Shown in pieces: positions 16,809 through 23,182 of a DNA stretch of 64,000 nucleotides; positions within the stretch are counted from its first letter, which is position 1, and each line of letters opens with the position of its first letter. The DNA lies in the NCBI RefSeq assembly GCF_014696925.1, contig NZ_JACJQY010000018.1, positions 1-64,000 on the forward strand, in the 5' to 3' direction. A program made the translations under genes and the position numbers. Source of the DNA: Phormidium tenue FACHB-1050. Its GTDB lineage: Bacteria; Cyanobacteriota; Cyanobacteriia; Pseudanabaenales; Pseudanabaenaceae. The notes under the pieces were generated by a model. That model ran no database searches. It saw only the letters and a list, made by a program, of their open reading frames with translations, and was not told where the DNA came from.

Positions 16809-16924
16809 TATAGCAATGTAAGTTTTGCTTAGGACATAAAACCCAAAAGATGAGGGGCGGCGCGAAGCGCCGCCCCTCATCTTTTGGGTTTTGATTTGTC
16901 CTAGCTATCTCTTGCATTGCTCTA
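16809..16924. mobile_element. MITE carrying a 26-bp-stem hairpin
   Basis: Ends TATAGCAATGTAAG and CTTGCATTGCTCTA pair at 12 of 14 positions. Inside, AGGACATAAAACCC and GGGTTTTGATTTGTCCT frame a perfect 26-bp stem with loop GAA (16838-16892, apex GGCGGCGC). It starts at the end of the lmo0937-type gene stop codon and probably serves as its terminator. Confidence 0.75.
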
Positions 16925-16954
16925 GTAGGGGCAATTCATGAATTGCCCCTACTA
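16923..16954. repeat. 16-bp palindrome (GGGGCAATTCATGAATTGCCCC type)
   Basis: TAGTAGGGGCAATTCA joined directly to its complement, abutting the preceding MITE. A near copy is at 21991-22018. Confidence 0.75.
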
Positions 16955-16964
16955 CATTTCCTAA

Positions 16965-17003
16965 TAAATAGAAGTGTGGCGCAAAGCGCCACACTTCTAT
17001 TTA
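16965..17003. terminator. 18-bp hairpin overlapping a stop codon
   Basis: TAAATAGAAGTGTGGCGC pairs around AAA. On the minus strand its first three bases are the TAA stop of the glycosidase gene, so the stem begins at the end of translation. Confidence 0.75.
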
Positions 17004-19274
17004 TGCCTCAATAATGACGCGGACATTGCCGCGTTTTTTATTGACACGACAGGCGGTAGTATCACCAGAACGCTCAAACTCTAGATCGAGTAATGTTTGC
17101 CCAATTCGCAAGTTTTGAATCGATAGGCGATTAATAGAATTAAGTAAACATGGATCGAGAATCCTCAGTTGATTATTAGGCGCATCGGGAACAAAATTAA
17201 TCATGATTCCAATTAATTGGAAAATGCTTCCCGTTGACCAAGCTTGTGGTGAACAGGCGACAGGATACTGCACAGGAAAACTAAAACCATCATGCGCGTA
17301 GCCACACAATAGCTCAGGCGGACGGTGATAGGGCTGAGAAATCGTCATATCGATTAAGCCTTGCGCGATTCGCAATGACTGTTTGACAAGACTATGCGAT
17401 CGCATCCCGATCGCGATCAGACTATTATCATGGGGCCAAACGGAACCAATGTGATATCCCATCGGATTGTAGGCAGGTGAAAGACTGCTCAAAGTCCGAA
17501 TTCCCCAACCATTAAACATATCAGGAGCATTTAAACGGGCGGCTACACTAATCGCTTTTTCATAATCAAAAATACCTAAATTCAAGCAATGCCCAGCATT
17601 AGAAGCAACACTATCCACCTGCTTACCTGCTCCATCTAAAGCGATCGCGCAATAGTCTTGATCAGGCATCCAAAAATCTTGATTGAATCGTGATTTTAAA
17701 TCCTTCGCCTGCGAACGCCAAAGTTCCGCCAGATCGAACAAATGTCTTTTTTCGGCTAACTCACTCATGCGGATTTTGGCGGCGTAGACATAGCCCTGCA
17801 CTTCACATAAAGCGATCGCTCCCTCAGCAATTTCTCCTTTACTATTGACGATGCAATTTTCCGAGTCTTTCCAGCCCTGATTGAGCAAACCTTTGTCCGA
17901 AGAACGATGATAACGGAGATAGCCCGTTTCTTGACAGTTGCGATCGATCCACGCCATCGCCGAGAGCGCGTTCGGCCATAGATTCTCTAAGGTGGGCTGA
18001 TCCGCAGTCCATGCATAATATTCAGCATAGAGCATTAACCAGAGAGGAGTTGCATCCACAGTTCCGTAATAGGGAGTATGGGGAACTTCCCCACAACGAG
18101 CCATCTCTCCTAGCCTGATTTCATGGAGGATTTTCCCCTTTTGTTCATCTTGCCATTCGTTATCGACTTTGCCTTGAAAGTAAGCCAAGAGAGAAAGCGT
18201 ATCACGAGCGATCGTGGGATCTAAAACCAAGGTTTGCGAAGCAGAAATGATCGAGTCTCTACCAAATAAAGTCGAAAACCAAGGCACTCCTGCTGAGAGG
18301 AAGTTATGCTTTTCCGATGTCTGTCTGAGCAAATAAACATCCTGCACAGCGCGATCGATCACATGATTCAGGGATTTATTATCCGTCTGAATTTTAGTAA
18401 TTTGCTCAGTCCAGAGTTTCTCCTCTAATAACTCCTCAGTTTTTGCCTGTGTAAAGGTTTCAGGGACACTGACTATCGAGGTCGGACAATTATTTGTAAA
18501 CAAATGAATCCGATAGCCGATTGTTCGCGATTCATGGGCGGCTAAGTCTAAATGCCAGATGGCAGTATAGCCCTGAATTTCTTGGGGCTGAAAATAGTCA
18601 AATTGAATTCGTGATTCCATCAAAGAACCATCAATTCCTTCATAGGCAAGCACAATTTCTTTGGGTAATATTTCCGCAGATTTCTGATCTTGATTGGGTA
18701 GATAGCGGAGAAAATTGCCCCTTTTTTCGCGCTTAGCCCCCCGCACTTCAAACAAGTCTAGAAAATCAGCATCTAAGCTCAAACTGAGCGTAAAGCTTAC
18801 GGGATGAGTATTGTAGTTTGTTACTTGTGTCTGCTCAAAAAAACCACCTTTAATCACAATTTCCCGATGAATATCAATGGTTTCAGTCTTAATTTGACCA
18901 CCCTTGCCATTCTCAATTTCGGGGTTTGCACATAAAACTGTCATTGCAAAGCCTTTACGCGCCGTACTACTAAAGGAAATAGGCGATCGCCCATTAATTT
19001 GTAACTCTAAGCGACTGAGAAATCTAGTGTCACGGCAAAACAATCCCATACTGTCTTCGATACCACCAAGGCGACAGCTAAGGTCAGAGATATTGCCTAA
19101 GGTATCCGTAATCAAGAATAAATCGTCATCTTTTAAGGTCAAGGTAGCGATCGGATGTTCACCAATGACACAAATCCAAGGAGAAATCAAACTTCTATCA
19201 ATAGGAATATATGTCCTTCCTCCGACTTCAATTGTTGCAGATTCAGTGATTGCTAGGGGAGTGGTGTCGGGCAT
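17001..19274 (-). CDS. amylo-alpha-1,6-glucosidase-like (glycogen debranching type)
   Basis: 757 residues. The N-terminal beta-sandwich (about 45-260) carries the debranching N_bis hallmarks DDLFLITDTLGNISD and GLFCRDTRFLSRLELQING. The C-terminal (alpha/alpha)6 barrel (about 300-720) has VPWFSTLFGRDSIISASQTL, YYGTVDATPLWLMLYAEYY and VGSVWPHDNSLIA-like IGSVWPHDNSLI. It would hydrolyse alpha-1,6 or related glycosidic links in glycogen or a sugar conjugate. No signal peptide, so cytoplasmic. Monocistronic. Exact specificity not readable. Confidence 0.88.
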   Translation of the reverse strand: MPDTTPLAITESATIEVGGRTYIPIDRSLISPWICVIGEHPIATLTLKDDDLFLITDTLGNISDLSCRLGGIEDSMGLFCRDTRFLSRLELQINGRSPISFSSTARKGFAMTVLCANPEIENGKGGQIKTETIDIHREIVIKGGFFEQTQVTNYNTHPVSFTLSLSLDADFLDLFEVRGAKREKRGNFLRYLPNQDQKSAEILPKEIVLAYEGIDGSLMESRIQFDYFQPQEIQGYTAIWHLDLAAHESRTIGYRIHLFTNNCPTSIVSVPETFTQAKTEELLEEKLWTEQITKIQTDNKSLNHVIDRAVQDVYLLRQTSEKHNFLSAGVPWFSTLFGRDSIISASQTLVLDPTIARDTLSLLAYFQGKVDNEWQDEQKGKILHEIRLGEMARCGEVPHTPYYGTVDATPLWLMLYAEYYAWTADQPTLENLWPNALSAMAWIDRNCQETGYLRYHRSSDKGLLNQGWKDSENCIVNSKGEIAEGAIALCEVQGYVYAAKIRMSELAEKRHLFDLAELWRSQAKDLKSRFNQDFWMPDQDYCAIALDGAGKQVDSVASNAGHCLNLGIFDYEKAISVAARLNAPDMFNGWGIRTLSSLSPAYNPMGYHIGSVWPHDNSLIAIGMRSHSLVKQSLRIAQGLIDMTISQPYHRPPELLCGYAHDGFSFPVQYPVACSPQAWSTGSIFQLIGIMINFVPDAPNNQLRILDPCLLNSINRLSIQNLRIGQTLLDLEFERSGDTTACRVNKKRGNVRVIIEA

Positions 19275-19343
19275 TTTATTATTGATATTGTGTTAATTAA
19301 TTGAGGATTACTTACCGCCCATGTAGTGGACGGTACGATTCGA

Positions 19344-19961
19344 TTATCTTAGTGATAACCAATGAGAGATGCTAGGTAAGCAATACAAAGGCTTACTAGC
19401 ACAATAAGAACGAGATACTTTTTGATAGTAAAAATTGATTGCATCAGGATTAATTGGAGCAATATATTTTAAATTCGCCCTCACATAACACACTCCTAAG
19501 TCATCGAAAGTCAGGGGCTTTACAGGATATGCTAACTCCTCTCTTGTGCCGATTACCCGCAACCAAGGAAAGCCACTACTGTCTAAAATGATCGCATCAT
19601 CAGCATCAGTATGGGGATTGGGAACTCTCCCTTTTGCAGTTTTGTTAAAAACAGCCGTAAGAATAGAGCCTCTTGGAATGCGGGATCGGATCTCTCCATT
19701 TGGGCTGTACCGACAATTTATAGTTCCACCATTTCTTTCTGATTCTACGGACTCAATTACTAGCCACTTTGGGACAGCATAAAAGCCACGATTTCCTTGT
19801 AAAAATATACTGCTAAAGTCACCGCTAAGATTAGGTTTGGGGACATCCGCAGCTTGCGCGATCGCCTTATCCTCAAAAACAAGTAAAGAAAAAATAATTG
19901 CTACTAACAAAATTGGCAATTTATCCAAATTTAGTCTTCTACTTCTCCTTTTTTTATTCAT
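19344..19961 (-). CDS. exported protein of unknown function
   Basis: 205 residues from the ATG at 19961 (MNKKRRSRRLNLDKLPILLV), the best start because a basic stretch then a hydrophobic segment and the cleavage-like site IAQAAD follow. The mature part contains GGTINCRYSPNGEIRSRIPR, GSILTAVFNKTAKGR and DSSGFPWLRVIG, which looks like an SH3-like beta fold, and several cysteines near the C-terminus. It overlaps the end of the upstream membrane protein gene by 8 bases, so the two are coupled. Family not recognised. Confidence 0.7.
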   Translation of the reverse strand: MNKKRRSRRLNLDKLPILLVAIIFSLLVFEDKAIAQAADVPKPNLSGDFSSIFLQGNRGFYAVPKWLVIESVESERNGGTINCRYSPNGEIRSRIPRGSILTAVFNKTAKGRVPNPHTDADDAIILDSSGFPWLRVIGTREELAYPVKPLTFDDLGVCYVRANLKYIAPINPDAINFYYQKVSRSYCASKPLYCLPSISHWLSLR

Positions 19962-20442
19962 GAACATTGGCACGACTCCTATATTGCAAATAGATAAAAT
20001 CAACAATCATTAGAAATGCAGGAGCAGCAAGCCATAACCAAAAACCAATTAATAATTTAGTTAATAAAATTTGACTATCAGGACTACTCCCATTTGGCAA
20101 AGCAAACCAATATGCGGATATTGTTCCGATAAAACCAACAACAATTGCAGCAAGGGCGGTGAATTTAGAAAGCTGGTATTTCTTCTTTACAAAAGATACA
20201 CAGGAGAACCAATAAAGTGGATTGGCAAGCCAGCCGATCGCAGGTATTTGGAGAAATAATAATCCAAGTATGCCCCAAGCAGTTACTTCAATTCCTCTCA
20301 TATCAACTATGATACCTGAATGAATTGTCTTATAGTTGATGATCTCAAAAGCAAGAGAAGGGAACACAAGTCCCATGATATAGAGCCATAAGGATATTCC
20401 TAATAAAAATAAACGGCGATCAAAGAAAGATACTTTTTTCAT
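19954..20442 (-). CDS. four-helix membrane protein, unknown
   Basis: 162 residues with hydrophobic segments at about 10-32, 50-72, 92-115 and 128-152 (LLGISLWLYIMGLVFPSLAF, GILGLLFLQIPAIGWL, LAAIVVGFIGTISAYWFALP, IGFWLWLAAPAFLMIVDFIY). First gene of a two-gene unit with the exported protein. I do not recognise the family; the pair may form an envelope complex (inference from overlap only). Confidence 0.7.
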   Translation of the reverse strand: MKKVSFFDRRLFLLGISLWLYIMGLVFPSLAFEIINYKTIHSGIIVDMRGIEVTAWGILGLLFLQIPAIGWLANPLYWFSCVSFVKKKYQLSKFTALAAIVVGFIGTISAYWFALPNGSSPDSQILLTKLLIGFWLWLAAPAFLMIVDFIYLQYRSRANVHE

Positions 20443-20460
20443 GGAGTGTTACCTATAGAA

Positions 20461-20632
20461 GTTAGGACTTACGCAGTAGCAATGCATTCAAGTACGGACT
20501 AATACCAAGGTAGAAAATGGCGTAACCATTTTCTACCTTGAAAACCCGTTGAAACGGGTTAATTTAAACTAGTCTGTAGTCCACTTCAGTGGACTTGAGC
20601 TTTTAGCCAAGAACTTGAGTTCTTGGTTTATT
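20461..20632. repeat. cluster of short palindromes
   Basis: Starts with GTTAGGACTTACGCA (an end sequence also found inverted at 22046-22060). Then come CAAGGTAGAAAATGG-CGTAA-CCATTTTCTACCTTG (20506-20540, an ATACCAA-type hairpin), AACCCGTTGAAACGGGTT, AGTCCACTTCAGTGGACT and AAGAACTTGAGTTCTT. Serial small palindromes of this kind are frequent in cyanobacteria. Confidence 0.7.
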
Positions 20633-20660
20633 TGCTTATTGTTTTAAAAGAGGAAAGCAT

Positions 20661-21578
20661 CTATTCAATAGGAGGAATATCCAAAATAGATTCGCTAAAC
20701 AGCATAACGCTCTGATCGGTTCCTTTCGATCTATACATAGCTCTATCCACCTGTTTAAAAAGGATGTCAGCCGTTTCTCCATCCCTAGGACATATGGCAA
20801 TCCCAATCGTGGCACTTAGAGAAACCTTAGTTCCTTCAAAATCATATTCTTCAGCAATTCGAGCAGCCATCCTTTTGGCAAGCTTAATTACTGCATCTTC
20901 TAGCTTAACGTCTAACAGGATACAGATAAATTCATCACCTCCCCATCGACTCACGATATCTTCACCGCGCACAAAATCTTGTAACCGTTTTGCTACAGCG
21001 AACAACACTTTATCTCCAATATCATGACCATAAGAATCATTAATGTTCTTAAATTTATTTAAATCGATGAACATCAGCGCAAGTTTCCAACCATGTCGTT
21101 TTGATTGAATCAATCCATGCTCAAGACGTTGCTCTAACAACAAACGGTTTGGAAGCCCTGTTAGGGAATCATGAAGTGCCATATGTACTGCATCTTTCTC
21201 TTTTGCTTGAGATTTCGATAAATCAGTACGCACCTCAGATAGCTCTTGCTTTGTTTGCTTTAGTTCAAATTCGATATCAGTTCTTTCAGCGACTTGTTGG
21301 GTCAGTTGGGTATTAACCTGTTCGAGATCTTCCGCAGCTTCGGCAACCTTTTTCTCAGCTTCTTCGTTTTGAGTAATTACCTCTTCGATGGTGGGAAAGG
21401 GGGGAATAACTTTATCATCATTTTTGAGGACTGCATTGACTGAACTAAGTTGATCCGCAGATTCCTCTACATTTTCTTTGATTTCTTCGTTTTGATCGAG
21501 TACCTTTTTAAGAAGAAGTGTTTTGCTACCTGCTGAATCATCGGATGTAGTTGAACTATCTTTACTTTCATTTTCCAT
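20661..21578 (-). CDS. diguanylate cyclase, coiled-coil GGDEF (paralogue)
   Basis: 305 residues. I start at the ATG giving MENESKDSS, which aligns with MDNE of the paralogue at 11400. The same layout follows: coiled coil (VLDQNEEIKENVEESADQLS, VNTQLTQQVAERTDIEFELK), LTGLPNRLLLEQRLEHGL, FIDLNKFKNINDSYGHDIGD, RGED I-site and SRWGGDEF. One metal-ligand region differs slightly (FIDLNKF for FIDLDKF). It should synthesise cyclic di-GMP. It is on the opposite strand from its paralogue about 9 kb away. Inverted GTTAGGACTTACGCA sequences flank it and the next gene. Confidence 0.92.
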   Translation of the reverse strand: MENESKDSSTTSDDSAGSKTLLLKKVLDQNEEIKENVEESADQLSSVNAVLKNDDKVIPPFPTIEEVITQNEEAEKKVAEAAEDLEQVNTQLTQQVAERTDIEFELKQTKQELSEVRTDLSKSQAKEKDAVHMALHDSLTGLPNRLLLEQRLEHGLIQSKRHGWKLALMFIDLNKFKNINDSYGHDIGDKVLFAVAKRLQDFVRGEDIVSRWGGDEFICILLDVKLEDAVIKLAKRMAARIAEEYDFEGTKVSLSATIGIAICPRDGETADILFKQVDRAMYRSKGTDQSVMLFSESILDIPPIE

Positions 21579-21637
21579 AATACTTTTCCACACTAATAAA
21601 ATTAATGACGCGATCGCAACTATAGTTACTGAAATAG

Positions 21638-21916
21638 CTACTGAATTTTCGACAGGATCATACTGGCAAGGACAATAAGTCCTAAGGCTCTCCGAAAGTA
21701 ATTAACGCCTTGAAATAGTTCTTCCCAAGCCCAAGTAAATAAAGCTCCAAAAGCGATTACTTCTAATCCGATAGAAATTTTTCCTGTTGTAAAAAATAGC
21801 TTTAACAAACTAGCTACACTCCAGACAATGATCGGCAAGTTCGGCATCTGGACAAGAACAATTTCACCTTCACCTGCGCGATCGCGAAGTATTTTATCAA
21901 TTAATACATTTTCCAT
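21638..21916 (-). CDS. small membrane protein, unknown
   Basis: 92 residues with two to three hydrophobic segments (IIVWSVASLLKLFF, ISIGLEVIAFGALFTWAWEE, ALGLIVLASMILSKI). The polar N-terminus reads MENVLIDKILRDRAGEGEIV. Upstream of the GGDEF gene on the same strand with a 59-base gap, so possibly cotranscribed. Family not recognised. Confidence 0.7.
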   Translation of the reverse strand: MENVLIDKILRDRAGEGEIVLVQMPNLPIIVWSVASLLKLFFTTGKISIGLEVIAFGALFTWAWEELFQGVNYFRRALGLIVLASMILSKIQ

Positions 21917-21979
21917 AGTTTTAGTACATGACTGATTTTTTTAGACTTGATTTTTTTAATACTTTTATGACTAATGCAA

Positions 21980-22060
21980 GAGGATGAAATGTAGGGGCAA
22001 TTCATGAATTGCCCCTACTATAAAATGCGAGTTTCAAGGCATTTTTGCGTAAGTCCTAAC
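21980..22060. mobile_element. MITE end with TGCGTAAGTCCTAAC terminus
   Basis: Contains GTAGGGGCAATTCATGAATTGCCCCTAC (21991-22018) and ends TTTTTGCGTAAGTCCTAAC. Homologous over about 70 bp to 34496-34592, which has both ends. The left end here is degenerate. Confidence 0.6.
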
Positions 22061-22068
22061 TTGATTTA

Positions 22069-23013
22069 TTACAGCGCAAACTCATAATTAATCTTTGTAA
22101 TCGTTCCTTTAAAATAGAGTCTCAGTCCTTCTAGATGCTCCCAACCTACTTCCCCTTCTAAGGGAATCCGCATTCCATGATGGACTTCATATTCTCGAAA
22201 ATTACCGACCCAAGGCATAAAGGTCAATTTATCACCAACTACGCTATGACAACGCTCTTCAGCACGCATACTGGTAATTAATCCTTCTGCATCAAACTGA
22301 AATACAACCGAGGCAGTTGTCTTTCCATCGGTCAAAGTGGCTCGGCTAGAATGCTGATCGATCGCTTCCCAGATTACACCCTGACTAGGCAGCAATGATG
22401 TCGGATACCAAACTGATTCCGCAAGGAACCGTAATAATTCGCCTTGATTTAATTCAGGCGTATTGTGCATTTTGGCAACCGTGAAAAGACCCAGTATCGA
22501 TGCTTGTAGATTTCCCTCTCCTCGTAGATAGGTATCATGGACAAATACATTTATGAATGGAATCATCTTGATTTTTGCATCCCAATCAAAACCTAGGCTT
22601 TGAGTAGTGACAAGTTGCGTAGCAGTAAACTTATGCCATTTAACCTCTGTTTCATTCATATGAAACTGTCCGTGCTGAGAGAGTTCAACTTTTGCTATGA
22701 TCGCTTGTCCATCCTGAAGCACAGCCTTAAAAAATCGCTGTACAGGCTCTGGTAAGTCTACAATCTCTTTGGAGTCATAGGTTTTAGGCTCAATTGATTG
22801 TTGTCCATTTGCTAATTTGACCCGTAGTTTATCAGTCCTAGATTGCCAGCGATCGCGCCCGTACATCGTAATGATCGCCAACAAAGCTAAGATCATTACG
22901 ATGATAATGACTATTGGTGGTGATTTCAACGAGTAACTCATAAACAAACCTACGCTTAAGCTAAATCCAGCTAATATGAGGATTACAAATCGCCATGTTT
23001 GAATAAGCATCAT
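22069..23013 (-). CDS. DUF6544-like protein
   Basis: 314 residues. Two N-terminal membrane helices (about 5-25 and 30-48), then a soluble domain with PVQRFFKAVLQDGQAIIAKV, GLFTVAKMHNTPELNQGELL, RFLAESVWYPTSLLPSQGVI and WVGNFREYEVHHGMRIPLEG. I recall this pattern (FLAE..W.PTALLPS..V.W) as the DUF6544/DUF6920 family. Function unknown; probably membrane-anchored with a lipid-binding-like beta fold. A conserved upstream element (copy 6) and the RM-island edge lie just before it. Confidence 0.78.
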   Translation of the reverse strand: MMLIQTWRFVILILAGFSLSVGLFMSYSLKSPPIVIIIVMILALLAIITMYGRDRWQSRTDKLRVKLANGQQSIEPKTYDSKEIVDLPEPVQRFFKAVLQDGQAIIAKVELSQHGQFHMNETEVKWHKFTATQLVTTQSLGFDWDAKIKMIPFINVFVHDTYLRGEGNLQASILGLFTVAKMHNTPELNQGELLRFLAESVWYPTSLLPSQGVIWEAIDQHSSRATLTDGKTTASVVFQFDAEGLITSMRAEERCHSVVGDKLTFMPWVGNFREYEVHHGMRIPLEGEVGWEHLEGLRLYFKGTITKINYEFAL

Positions 23014-23050
23014 TTTTTATGTAGATATTTTAACTATGTCAGGCGATCGC

Positions 23051-23075
23051 TTGATTTCGTGAATGAGTTGATTGA
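23051..23075 (-). promoter_or_regulatory. conserved upstream element, copy 6
   Basis: Minus strand: TCAATCAACTCATTCACGAA then ATCAA, 38 bases before the DUF6544-like gene. The flanking TTACATTTTGTAGCG resembles the flank of copies 2 and 4. Confidence 0.4.
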
Positions 23076-23108
23076 ATACGCTACAAAATGTAATAGCTAA
23101 GTTATGGT

Positions 23109-23182
23109 GATCGCTATTATTGTTAAGTCTTGATTTCTAAGCGATCGCACCAACAATCTATCTCCTAAAGGCGATCGCTATT
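23109..23182. repeat. 74-bp direct repeat, left edge of RM island
   Basis: GATCGCTATTATTGTTAAGT ... CTCCTAAAGGCGATCGCTATT. The same sequence with one base deleted and one substituted occurs at 32229-32301 in the same orientation. The hsdR stop codon (23165-23167) lies inside this copy. Confidence 0.85.
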
